From Lachnospiraceae bacterium (GTDB lineage Bacteria; Bacillota; Clostridia; Lachnospirales; Lachnospiraceae): a DNA stretch of 33,110 bases. The position numbers and the translations under genes were made by a program. Every line of letters starts with the position of its first letter. Positions within the stretch are counted from its first letter, which is position 1. The notes under the pieces are model-generated. The model was not told where the DNA came from, ran no database searches, and was given only the letters and a program-made list of their open reading frames with translations. This document shows, piece by piece, positions 15,896-23,769 of this stretch. Where the stretch lies: contig JAAUZK010000032.1 in the NCBI GenBank assembly GCA_014804655.1, positions 192,970-226,079 of the forward strand, written 5' to 3'.

Positions 15896-18403
15896 ATGGC
15901 AAAGAAAGCTGTAACAACAACCTTTGATACAGAGCTTTTTAAGAGGAGTGTTCTGTATAATATCAGGACGCTTTACAGAAAGACACTTGAGGAAGCAACA
16001 GATCAGCAGATTTTCCAGGCGGTATCCTATGCGATTAAGGATGCAGTCGTGGATCAGTGGCTGACGACACAGAAGGAATACGACAAGCAGGACCCTAAGA
16101 TGGTATACTACTTATCCATGGAGTTCCTGATGGGGCGTGCCCTCGGCAATAATATTATCAACCTGCAGGCATATAAGGCTGTAGAAGAGGCACTTGAGGA
16201 ACTGGGCATCGATATTAACGTGGTGGAAGATCAGGAACCCGACGCAGCGCTCGGAAACGGCGGTTTAGGACGTCTTGCTGCCTGCTTCTTAGACTCTCTG
16301 GCAACTTTGGGATATGCGGCTTACGGCTGCGGTATCCGTTACCGGTACGGTATGTTTAAGCAGGAGATCCGGGACGGTTATCAGATAGAAGTGCCGGACA
16401 ACTGGCTTAAGGACGGTAATCCTTTTGAACTGAGAAGACCGGAGTACGCGAAAGAAGTCAAATTCGGCGGATATGTGAACGTCTATGTGGACGAGAACGG
16501 CAGAAGTAATTTCAGACAGGAAGGCTATCAGGTAGTACGTGCCATTCCTTATGATCTGCCTGTAGTAGGTTACGGTAACGGTATCGTTAATACGCTTCGT
16601 ATCTGGGATGCGGAGCCTGTAGAGTGCTTCCAGCTTGATTCTTTTGATAAAGGAGATTACCAGAGAGCCGTAGAACAGGAGAATCTGGCGAGAAATATCG
16701 TGGAGGTGTTATATCCTAACGATAACCATTATGCCGGCAAAGAGCTGCGCTTAAAACAGCAGTACTTCTTCATCTCTGCCTCCGTACAGGAAGCTGTAGC
16801 GAAATATATGAGGAAGCATAAAGATATCAGAAAGTTCTATGAGAAAGTTACGTTCCAGCTGAATGATACCCATCCTACGGTTGCGATCGCGGAATTGATG
16901 CGTATTCTTATGGATGAGCACTATCTGACATGGGATGAGGCGTGGGAAGTAACGACTAAGACATGCGCATATACCAATCATACGATTATGTCCGAGGCGC
17001 TTGAGAAATGGCCTATTGAGCTTTTCTCCAGATTGCTGCCCCGTGTTTACCAGATCGTGGAGGAGATCAATCGCAGATTTGTGGCACAGATCGAGCAGAA
17101 ATATCCGGGCAACCATGATAAAGTGCGCAAGATGGCGATCATTTACGACGGACAGGTGAAGATGGCACACCTTGCTATCGCGGCAGGCTACTCTGTCAAC
17201 GGTGTGGCAAGACTGCATACGGAGATCTTGAAGAATCAGGAATTAAAAGACTTCTACGAGATGATGCCGGAGAAATTCAACAACAAGACCAATGGTATCA
17301 CCCAGAGGCGTTTCCTGTTACACGCGAATCCGCTTCTGGCTGACTGGGTTACGGCACATGTGGGTAATGACTGGATCACCGATCTGCCGCAGATCGGCAG
17401 ATTGAAGATATATGCGGACGATGAGAAGGCGCAGCAGGAGTTCATGAATATTAAACATCAGAACAAGGTTCGTCTCGCGGAATACATTTTTGAACATAAC
17501 GGTGTGGAGGTTGACCCTCGCTCCATCTTCGATGTACAGGTAAAGAGACTGCATGAATATAAGCGTCAGCTTCTGAATATCCTGCATGTGATGTATCTGT
17601 ACAATGAGTTGAAAGAGCATCCGGATATGGAATTCTATCCGAGAACCTTTATCTTCGGAGCGAAAGCGGCAGCAGGTTACCGCAATGCGAAGCTGACCAT
17701 CAAGCTGATCAATTCCGTAGCCGATGTGGTAAATAACGATCCGGCGATTAACGGTAAGATCAAAGTTGTCTTTATTGAGAACTACAGAGTATCCAATGCG
17801 GAGATCATCTTCGCGGCGGCTGATGTATCCGAGCAGATTTCCACAGCAAGTAAGGAAGCTTCCGGCACAGGTAACATGAAGTTCATGTTAAACGGTGCGT
17901 TGACCATCGGAACCATGGACGGTGCTAACGTGGAGATCGTGGAAGAGGTCGGAGAGGAGAATGCATTTATCTTCGGCTTAAGTTCCGACGAAGTTATCCG
18001 TTATGAGAACTACGGCGGCTATCATCCCACAGAGATCTTCAACAATGATCCTGACGTGCGTAAAGTCTTGATGCAGTTGATCAACGGTACTTATGCACCC
18101 AACGATCCGGATCTGTTCAGACCGCTGTACAATTCTCTGTTGAACACACAGAGTACCGCTAAGGCGGATACCTACTTTATCCTGAAGGATTTCAAGGCTT
18201 ATGCCGAGGCACAGAAGAAGGTGGAAGCGGCATACAGGAACGAGAGCGGCTGGGCGAAGAGCGCGATCTTAAATGTGGCATGCTCCGGCAAGTTCACTTC
18301 CGACAGAACCATTCAGGAGTATGTGGATGAGATCTGGAAGCTGGATAAGGTAGTGCTTCCGAAAGAGCCGGTTGTGACCGATAAGAAATCCATAAAGAAA
18401 TAG
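15896..18403 (+). CDS. glgP: Glycogen/starch/alpha-glucan phosphorylase
   Basis: An 835-residue cytoplasmic enzyme that releases glucose 1-phosphate from alpha-1,4-glucans. Family blocks are visible: YYLSMEFLMGRALGNN near the N-terminus, DAALGNGGLGRLAACFLDSL, QLNDTHPTVAIAELMR, and the pyridoxal phosphate site EASGTGNMKFMLNGALTIGT with the cofactor lysine at about residue 662. TMDGANVEI follows. All substrate and cofactor motifs look intact. The frame runs back to 15797, but ATG 15896 has AGGAGG about 8 bases upstream and matches the usual start. It stands alone, without other glg genes nearby, between ileS and a strong terminator. Confidence 0.97.
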   Translation: MAKKAVTTTFDTELFKRSVLYNIRTLYRKTLEEATDQQIFQAVSYAIKDAVVDQWLTTQKEYDKQDPKMVYYLSMEFLMGRALGNNIINLQAYKAVEEALEELGIDINVVEDQEPDAALGNGGLGRLAACFLDSLATLGYAAYGCGIRYRYGMFKQEIRDGYQIEVPDNWLKDGNPFELRRPEYAKEVKFGGYVNVYVDENGRSNFRQEGYQVVRAIPYDLPVVGYGNGIVNTLRIWDAEPVECFQLDSFDKGDYQRAVEQENLARNIVEVLYPNDNHYAGKELRLKQQYFFISASVQEAVAKYMRKHKDIRKFYEKVTFQLNDTHPTVAIAELMRILMDEHYLTWDEAWEVTTKTCAYTNHTIMSEALEKWPIELFSRLLPRVYQIVEEINRRFVAQIEQKYPGNHDKVRKMAIIYDGQVKMAHLAIAAGYSVNGVARLHTEILKNQELKDFYEMMPEKFNNKTNGITQRRFLLHANPLLADWVTAHVGNDWITDLPQIGRLKIYADDEKAQQEFMNIKHQNKVRLAEYIFEHNGVEVDPRSIFDVQVKRLHEYKRQLLNILHVMYLYNELKEHPDMEFYPRTFIFGAKAAAGYRNAKLTIKLINSVADVVNNDPAINGKIKVVFIENYRVSNAEIIFAAADVSEQISTASKEASGTGNMKFMLNGALTIGTMDGANVEIVEEVGEENAFIFGLSSDEVIRYENYGGYHPTEIFNNDPDVRKVLMQLINGTYAPNDPDLFRPLYNSLLNTQSTAKADTYFILKDFKAYAEAQKKVEAAYRNESGWAKSAILNVACSGKFTSDRTIQEYVDEIWKLDKVVLPKEPVVTDKKSIKK

Positions 18404-18420
18404 TTGACAGTATAATGAGA

Positions 18421-18451
18421 ACTGCCGTCCTTTGGGGCGGCAGTCTTTTTT
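18421..18451 (+). terminator. Intrinsic terminator after glgP
   Basis: actgccgtcc (18421-18430) pairs with gggcggcagt (18435-18444), followed by cttttttc. It separates glgP from the erm leader. Confidence 0.92.
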
Positions 18452-18499
18452 CGGTGAGAAATATGGTGCCTCCTGTTCCGGATTATGTAAAATTCAAAA

Positions 18500-18529
18500 T
18501 TGACAATCCGCCAACATTCGTGTTATAGT
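18500..18529 (+). promoter_or_regulatory. erm: Strong promoter of the erm-hflX leader
   Basis: A perfect -35 TTGACA (18500-18505), 18-bp spacer and -10 TATAGT (18524-18529). The start site should lie near 18536, giving a leader of about 320 nt before the erm start codon. Confidence 0.75.
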
Positions 18530-18572
18530 TAGCATATTCATAAAGAAATATAAGCAGAAAGGTGGCTTTAGC

Positions 18573-18620
18573 GTGGGAATTTTTATTCGTTGTGCTCGCA
18601 CCCGCAGACAGGGGCAGTAG
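18573..18620 (+). CDS. Leader peptide of the erm-hflX attenuator (15 aa)
   Basis: A GTG-started open frame of 15 codons (MGIFIRCARTRRQGQ) ends in TAG at 18618. The AAAGGTGG ribosome binding site (18558-18565) is ideally spaced, 7 bases upstream. The peptide contains Arg9-Thr10-Arg11, an instance of the R/K-X-R/K pattern at which macrolide-bound ribosomes stall, and it begins MGIF like the ErmC leader peptide. Its position between a strong promoter and a terminator, upstream of a 23S rRNA methylase gene, supports a role as a stalling peptide. No coding homologue is claimed. Confidence 0.65.
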   Translation: MGIFIRCARTRRQGQ

Positions 18621-18634
18621 AAAAGCAGATATAT

Positions 18635-18659
18635 AGTCTCATGTAGATGGGATTTTTTT
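18635..18659 (+). terminator. First attenuator terminator, just after the leader peptide
   Basis: agtctcat (18635-18642) pairs with atgggatt (18647-18654, with G-T pairs) around a 4-base loop, followed by seven T up to 18659. The hairpin begins 15 bases after the leader peptide stop codon, so a ribosome's position on the leader could decide whether it forms. Confidence 0.6.
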
Positions 18660-18744
18660 GCGTGCGAATAAAAATTGTCATACGCCAACCGACTGATATG
18701 ACATAAGTGTCAGATCTGAGCTGTTTGCCTTATTGCATCGTTTT

Positions 18745-18784
18745 AGCAGGAAAATTCTGTTTCGGGAATTGTGCCTGCTTTTTT
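18745..18784 (+). terminator. Second attenuator terminator inside the erm leader
   Basis: agcagg (18745-18750) pairs with cctgct (18774-18779), and an inner aattc (18753-18757) with gaatt (18766-18770). A run of six T follows at 18779-18784. It lies 72 bp before the erm start codon, so transcripts must pass it to reach the gene. Confidence 0.7.
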
Positions 18785-18855
18785 ATTGTCCTTTCTTCAA
18801 GGAAAGATTCGGTATTGACCGGATTGTGGAGTACACAATAAGAAGGAGGCACGTT

Positions 18856-19704
18856 ATGCAACAAGGCAGGAGGCAGCGGAAATATAATAATGTCAAAAAT
18901 ACATCCGAAAAAACTTTATATGTAGCAAATATCTCGCATCAAAATTTATCGGATTCACAGAATTTTATAACGAATGGGAAACTGATTCACAGGATCATAA
19001 AACTCGCAGACTTTTGTGTAAATGATACGGTTCTTGAGATCGGAACCGGTAAGGGACATTTGGCAGAGGTTCTGTGCCGGAAAGCCGGTACGGTCTGTTC
19101 GGTGGAGATTGACCGAAAACTGTATGAGACAGCAGGTAAACGGCTTGCGCAGTATTCTAACTTAAAACTGATATGCGGAGATTTTCTGAAATATGATCTG
19201 CCGTCAAAGAGCGATTACAAGGTTTTCGCCAATATACCTTATTTCATTACGACACAGATTATCGAGAAACTGACGCAGGCGCCAAATCCGCCTACGGACA
19301 TCTGGCTGGTTATGGAGAAAGGGGCGGCGAAGCGGTTTATGGGGATTCCGAAAGAGACAAAGAAATCTCTGTTACTTAAGGTCGGTTGGGATATGAAAAT
19401 CATGTATTATTTCCGCAGAGAAGATTTTCATCCGATGCCGGGAGTAGATTCTGTTCTGGTGCATTTTACGAGGAAGGTAACGCCGGATCTTGGCAGAGAC
19501 GAGTACCATGAATTTCAGAAATTCATTGAGCGGTCGATGAAATACGGTATATGCGGTAAGGGCGGACCGCTTACCAAAAGGCAGGTGGCGGTGGCGTTGA
19601 AACTGGCAGGACTGCCACACGCCCATGAGGACGGGGTCACGCTTTACATTCAGTGGCTCTGCTTGTTCCGATGTTACCGGAAAATAGGAAGAAGAAAGGA
19701 ATAA
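18856..19704 (+). CDS. erm: Erm-family 23S rRNA adenine N6-methyltransferase
   Basis: A 282-residue KsgA/Erm-fold enzyme. Motifs are SQNFITNGKLI (34-44, motif X), VLEIGTGKGHLAEVL (59-73, SAM motif I), VEIDRKLYE (acidic motif II), ICGDFLKYDL and the catalytic motif IV NIPYFITTQII (126-136). FHPMPGVDSVLVHFTRK and a C-terminal helical domain follow. NIPYF and GTGKGHL, rather than the NLPYYI and GPGLGALT style of KsgA, point to Erm. Erm enzymes methylate A2058 of 23S rRNA and give macrolide-lincosamide-streptogramin B resistance. Compared with ErmB there are about 28 extra basic residues at the N-terminus. ATG 18856 has AAGGAGG 6 bases upstream; the longer frame from 18733 lies in the leader. It is followed 7 bp later by hflX. 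Confidence 0.88.
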   Translation: MQQGRRQRKYNNVKNTSEKTLYVANISHQNLSDSQNFITNGKLIHRIIKLADFCVNDTVLEIGTGKGHLAEVLCRKAGTVCSVEIDRKLYETAGKRLAQYSNLKLICGDFLKYDLPSKSDYKVFANIPYFITTQIIEKLTQAPNPPTDIWLVMEKGAAKRFMGIPKETKKSLLLKVGWDMKIMYYFRREDFHPMPGVDSVLVHFTRKVTPDLGRDEYHEFQKFIERSMKYGICGKGGPLTKRQVAVALKLAGLPHAHEDGVTLYIQWLCLFRCYRKIGRRKE

Positions 19705-19711
19705 TTTATAT

Positions 19712-21040
19712 ATGGAAAAAGCATTTTTAGTAGGAGTAAACTTAAACGACGGAGAGGATTATCTGCTCTCCTTAGAAGAACTGGGAGCACTGGCGCAGGC
19801 CTGCGATATGGAAGTGGTGGGCGTGGCGGAACAGACCCTTCCGGAAGTGCACAAGGCATTTTATATCGGTACGGGTAAGGTGGAGGAAGTGAAGGAACTG
19901 ACACTAGAATGTGACGCGGATGTCATAATATTCGACAATTCTCTTTCACCGATGCAACTACGAAATCTGCAGGAGCGTCTGGATAAACCGGTTCTGGACA
20001 GAAGTACATTGATCCTTGATATCTTCGCGAGCAGGGCAAGGTCGAGAGAGGCGAAATTGCAGGTAGAGGTGGCAAGACTACAGTACATGCTGCCCAGACT
20101 GGTAGGGCTTCATGCGGCACTTAGCAGACAGGGCGGCGGCAGCGGAGCCTTGAGCAATAAGGGTGCCGGAGAGAAGAAATTGGAGCTGGACAGGCGTGTG
20201 TTGGAACGCCGCCTGACGGAGCTGCGCAGAGAGCTGAAGGACGTAAGCGGGGAGCGCATGACACAGCGCAAACGCCGTGCGGGATCGGGTATGCCCAGAG
20301 TTGCATTGGTGGGATATACCAACGCCGGCAAATCCACATTGATGAACGCGATGCTGGACTTATACGGAAGTGACGAGATCGAAGTGGAAGAGAAGAAGGT
20401 GATGGAGAAGGACATGCTTTTCGCCACGCTGGATACCACAGTGCGCAAGATCGAGCCCGGGAACCATCATGCATTCCTGCTGTCGGATACGGTCGGATTT
20501 ATTCATAAGCTGCCGCACCATCTGGTGGAGGCTTTTCACTCTACGCTGGAGGAAGCGAGAGAAGCGGATATTCTTCTGCAGGTGGTAGATTACAGTGATC
20601 AGCACTACAGGGAGCAGATCGCGGTTACGAATCAGACATTGAAGGAACTCGGAGCGGACGGCATTCCCATGCTCTATGTATACAATAAGAGCGATCTTGT
20701 TATGCCGGACGACATACCGGGGCTGGCGGGCATCGAGCCGGAGCAGTTGAAGTCGCAGCTTCCCATTATGTCGGAGAACAGCATCTATCTGTCAGCGAAG
20801 AACCGGATCGGTATGGAAGAGTTGATTCGCCTGATCGAGAAGAAGCTGTCCGGCGGTTACAGAGAGTGCACCCTGTGTATTCCTTACACGGACGGCAGGG
20901 CGGTATCTTATCTCAATGAGCATGCGGTGGTGTATGAGACGGAGTATCTGGAAGACGGAGTGCAGCTGCGGGTGAATTGCAGGGTGGAGGATTATGGGTA
21001 TTATGAGAGGTATGTTGTGGAGGAGGAAGTAAAAATATAA
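19712..21040 (+). CDS. hflX: Ribosome-associated GTPase HflX
   Basis: A 442-residue GTPase. The N-terminal HflX-specific domain (GTGKVEEVKEL, IFDNSLSPMQLRNLQ, then VLDRSTLILDIFASRARSRE) is followed by a helical linker with a Gly-rich loop (RQGGGSGALSNKGAGEKKLE). The G domain has G1 GYTNAGKST from residue 201, G3 DTVGFI, G4 NKSD and G5 SAKN. HflX splits stalled or idle 70S ribosomes, and some homologues (HflXr of Listeria) add macrolide/lincosamide tolerance. The start codon is 7 bp after the erm stop, and its AAAGGAA ribosome binding site overlaps the erm end, so the two are most likely co-transcribed under the erm attenuator. Family assignment is firm; a resistance role is inference from context. 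Confidence 0.95.
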   Translation: MEKAFLVGVNLNDGEDYLLSLEELGALAQACDMEVVGVAEQTLPEVHKAFYIGTGKVEEVKELTLECDADVIIFDNSLSPMQLRNLQERLDKPVLDRSTLILDIFASRARSREAKLQVEVARLQYMLPRLVGLHAALSRQGGGSGALSNKGAGEKKLELDRRVLERRLTELRRELKDVSGERMTQRKRRAGSGMPRVALVGYTNAGKSTLMNAMLDLYGSDEIEVEEKKVMEKDMLFATLDTTVRKIEPGNHHAFLLSDTVGFIHKLPHHLVEAFHSTLEEAREADILLQVVDYSDQHYREQIAVTNQTLKELGADGIPMLYVYNKSDLVMPDDIPGLAGIEPEQLKSQLPIMSENSIYLSAKNRIGMEELIRLIEKKLSGGYRECTLCIPYTDGRAVSYLNEHAVVYETEYLEDGVQLRVNCRVEDYGYYERYVVEEEVKI

Positions 21041-21051
21041 CATAATGTTAT
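21037..21051. other. 15-bp palindrome at the hflX stop codon
   Basis: ATAACAT-A-ATGTTAT is a perfect 7-1-7 palindrome that overlaps the end of hflX and lies about 70 bp upstream of the hydratase promoter. It could be an operator for the downstream gene; no regulator is suggested by the sequence. Confidence 0.3.
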
Positions 21052-21122
21052 GGCAATTGCAGTTGAGTTTTAATGATGTTTTGACTGTAAGGGTATTTTT
21101 TATTCGAATTACCCCTACCGTC

Positions 21123-21185
21123 TTGCACGCCTCAACTATATCTTATATAATAAGTTTCGGGCGAAGCGTTTCACAGAGCGCTTCG
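21123..21185 (+). promoter_or_regulatory. Promoter and 5' hairpin of the hydratase gene
   Basis: TTGCAC (21123-21128), 17-bp spacer and a consensus TATAAT (21146-21151). The transcript would begin just before a 7-bp hairpin, cgaagcg (21162-21168) with cgcttcg (21179-21185), which ends shortly before the GGAGG ribosome binding site. Confidence 0.75.
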
Positions 21186-21201
21186 GAATGGAGGACAAAG
21201 T

Positions 21202-23502
21202 ATGATTAAATTATCAGAAGGCGGCGCATACCTGCTTCACGGAACCGAGATAGTTCCGGACGGCGCAGAGGCGGCGGCACAGATTAAAAGCAGGACAGGC
21301 AGGGAGGTATCTAAGGAAGAAGCTGCGAAGAATACGATGGCTTACGGAATTCTTCAGGAACACAATACCTCCGGCAATATGGAGAAATTAAAGATTAAAT
21401 TCGATAAACTGACGTCTCATGATATCACTTTCGTGGGAATCATCCAGACGGCGCGGGCTTCGGGACTTCAGAAATTTCCGATTCCTTATGTGCTGACCAA
21501 CTGCCATAACTCTTTGTGTGCGGTGGGCGGTACCATCAATGAGGATGACCACATGTTTGGATTGACCTGTGCGAAGAAGTACGGCGGTGTCTATGTGCCT
21601 CCTCATCAGGCGGTTATTCACCAGTACGCCAGAGAGATGTTAGCAGGCGGCGGCAAGATGATCTTAGGTTCCGATTCACACACCCGTTATGGTGCACTTG
21701 GTACGATGGCCATGGGCGAGGGCGGTCCGGAATTGGTGAAGCAGTTATTGTCCCAGACTTATGACATCAACATGCCGGGCGTTGTGGGTGTCTATCTGAC
21801 TGGTACTCCCGTGAAGGGCGTGGGGCCTCAGGATGTGGCGCTTGCTATTATCGGTGCGGTGTTCGGCAATGGCTATGTGAAGAATAAAGTGATGGAATTC
21901 GTAGGTCCCGGTGTAGCAGCTTTAAGCGCTGATTTCCGTATCGGCATCGATGTTATGACCACGGAGACGACATGTCTGTCCTCCATCTGGCAGACAGATG
22001 ATCAGATTAAGGACTTTTATGATATTCATGGCAGGGTAGAGGAATATAAGGAGCTGAATCCGGGTGAGGTGGCATACTATGACGGTATGATCACGGTGGA
22101 TTTATCAAAGATCAGACCGATGATCGCTATGCCCTTCCATCCCAGCAACACTTATACTATTGATGAGGTCAATGATAATCTGAAAGACGTGCTCCACGAT
22201 GTGGAGGAGCGGGCAAAGGTGAGTCTGGACGGTGCAGTGCCTTATTCTCTGCAGGATAAAGTGGTAGACGGCAGATTTATGGTGGATCAGGGTATTATTG
22301 CAGGATGTGCGGGCGGCGGATTCGAGAATATCTGTGCTGCGGCGGATATCCTGCGCGGTTCCTATATTGGTGCGGACGGCTTTACGTTAAGCGTATATCC
22401 TGCTTCCATGCCGGTGTACATGGAGTTAATTAAGAACGGTTGTGCCGCGGCGATTTTAGAGACCGGTGCGGTGCTTAAGACGGCATTCTGCGGTCCCTGC
22501 TTCGGTGCGGGAGATACACCGGCGAACAATGCGTTCAGTATCCGTCATTCTACGAGAAACTTCCCGAACAGGGAGGGGTCTAAGTTGCAGAACGGACAGA
22601 TTTCTTCCGTGGCGCTTATGGATGCTCGTTCCATCGCGGCGACGGCGGCGAACAAGGGTATGCTTACGCCGGCGACGCAGTTCGACGGTGAGATCGGAAA
22701 ATATAAATATCATTTTGACGCAAATATTTACAAGAATCGTGTGTTTGATTCCAAGGGCGTGGCGGATGAGAGCGTGGAGATTCAGTTCGGCCCCAACATC
22801 AAGGACTGGCCGGCTATGGGAGCGCTGCCGGACAATCTGGTACTGCGCGTCGTGTCTGAGATTCATGATCCGGTGACGACCACGGACGAGCTGATTCCTT
22901 CCGGAGAGACATCTTCCTATCGTTCCAATCCGCTTGGGCTGGCGGAGTTTGCTTTGTCCAGAAAAGATCCGGAGTATGTGGGACGGGCCAAGGATATTCA
23001 GCGTGCGGAGAAAGCAAGAATGGCGGGAGAACATCCCTGTCAGGCACATCCGGACGTGAAACCTGTGATGAATGTGATCAAGAAGACTTATGCGGATGCT
23101 TCCCATGAGAATACGGGATTCGGCTCTACGATCTTCGCGGTGAAGCCGGGTGACGGTTCCGCCAGAGAGCAGGCGGCGAGCTGCCAGAAGGTGTTAGGCG
23201 GCTGGGCGAATATCGCTAATGAATACGCAACGAAACGCTATCGCTCTAATCTGATCAACTGGGGTATGCTTCCGTTCCTGATTGAAGAGGGTGAGCTTCC
23301 TTTCAAGAATCTGGATTATTTGTTCTTCCCGAATATCAGACAGGCGGTGGAAGATAAAGCGGACGTGATCAAGGCATATAAGGTGTCTGTCGATGAAGGA
23401 ACGCTGACGGAGTTTACGCTGCGGCTTGGTGAACTGACGGATGAAGAGAGACAGATTATCCTGAAAGGCTGCCTGATTAACTATAACAGGGTAGACGCGT
23501 AA
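21202..23502 (+). CDS. Aconitase-family hydratase (YbhJ-like)
   Basis: A 766-residue protein of the aconitase superfamily. [20 protein letters not shown] matches the substrate-binding DSHT block. The three cysteines expected to hold the 4Fe-4S cluster are present as Cys369 ([11 protein letters not shown]) and Cys430/Cys433 (FCGPC). The usual GSCTNSS around the first cysteine is replaced by GCAGGGF, and the C-terminal swivel domain contains [13 protein letters not shown]. These features fit the stand-alone YbhJ-like branch better than AcnA or AcnB, so the substrate may not be citrate. No other tricarboxylic-acid genes are adjacent. It has its own promoter and a stem-loop downstream. The start has a GGAGG ribosome binding site with 8-base spacing. 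Confidence 0.9.
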   Translation: MIKLSEGGAYLLHGTEIVPDGAEAAAQIKSRTGREVSKEEAAKNTMAYGILQEHNTSGNMEKLKIKFDKLTSHDITFVGIIQTARASGLQKFPIPYVLTNCHNSLCAVGGTINEDDHMFGLTCAKKYGGVYVPPHQAVIHQYAREMLAGGGKMILGSDSHTRYGALGTMAMGEGGPELVKQLLSQTYDINMPGVVGVYLTGTPVKGVGPQDVALAIIGAVFGNGYVKNKVMEFVGPGVAALSADFRIGIDVMTTETTCLSSIWQTDDQIKDFYDIHGRVEEYKELNPGEVAYYDGMITVDLSKIRPMIAMPFHPSNTYTIDEVNDNLKDVLHDVEERAKVSLDGAVPYSLQDKVVDGRFMVDQGIIAGCAGGGFENICAAADILRGSYIGADGFTLSVYPASMPVYMELIKNGCAAAILETGAVLKTAFCGPCFGAGDTPANNAFSIRHSTRNFPNREGSKLQNGQISSVALMDARSIAATAANKGMLTPATQFDGEIGKYKYHFDANIYKNRVFDSKGVADESVEIQFGPNIKDWPAMGALPDNLVLRVVSEIHDPVTTTDELIPSGETSSYRSNPLGLAEFALSRKDPEYVGRAKDIQRAEKARMAGEHPCQAHPDVKPVMNVIKKTYADASHENTGFGSTIFAVKPGDGSAREQAASCQKVLGGWANIANEYATKRYRSNLINWGMLPFLIEEGELPFKNLDYLFFPNIRQAVEDKADVIKAYKVSVDEGTLTEFTLRLGELTDEERQIILKGCLINYNRVDA

Positions 23503-23643
23503 CGGACGGCAAAAGGAATTTAATAAAAATCAGTGGATATATCTGCTAAATTATTCAGAGTATGCGTCCGATATATAAAGTACGAGGGGTGGTTGCTCTT
23601 GGCCAGACGATTGCTTCTTGAATCTGAATGATGTACAGACCAT

Positions 23644-23694
23644 GGACGGTATTTTTGAGGGAAAAGGATTTTCCTAAGAGATACCGTCCTTTCT
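23644..23694 (+). terminator. Long stem-loop, probable terminator after the hydratase gene
   Basis: ggacggtat (23644-23652) pairs perfectly with ataccgtcc (23681-23689). Inside it ggaaaa (23660-23665) pairs with ttttcc (23669-23674), making a long two-part stem, followed by the T-rich tttct. The remaining 23503-23769 stretch shows only short open frames without convincing ribosome binding sites. Confidence 0.6.
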
Positions 23695-23769
23695 ATTGCC
23701 ATGCATCAGGGAAGGTGCAGTCGGTGGCACAGACAGGCAGGGAGCGGGTCTTTACAAAAGGAGGGAAAA

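Larger units (their letters stand above)
18536..18855 (+). promoter_or_regulatory. Attenuator leader RNA of the erm-hflX operon
   Basis: This stretch contains the leader peptide, two terminator-like hairpins and several alternative stems. A 12-bp perfect inverted repeat joins aatttttattcg (18578-18589, inside the leader peptide codons) with cgaataaaaatt (18665-18676). Part of the latter region (gtgcga, 18662-18667) can instead pair with tcgcac (18596-18601). Next, tgtcata (18676-18682) can pair with tatgaca (18697-18703), whose tgaca can alternatively pair with tgtca (18708-18712). A small hairpin attgtg/cacaat (18823-18836) lies just before the ribosome binding site. Such competing stems after a short peptide are the usual build of drug-sensing attenuators; the exact switch is inferred. 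Confidence 0.65.

Noticed and set aside
18404..18416. TTGACA next to TATAAT after glgP
   Set aside because: The two boxes are only one base apart, so they cannot work as a promoter.
18494..18688. A 64-codon minus-strand open frame in the erm leader
   Set aside because: It has no ribosome binding site and is explained by the reverse of the structured leader.
18733..18855. A longer erm frame with 41 extra codons
   Set aside because: It crosses the second attenuator terminator; ATG 18856 has an ideal AAGGAGG site.
21111..21114. A terminator formed by gggta/taccc downstream of hflX
   Set aside because: The stem is only five pairs with a 14-base loop and no T run after it.
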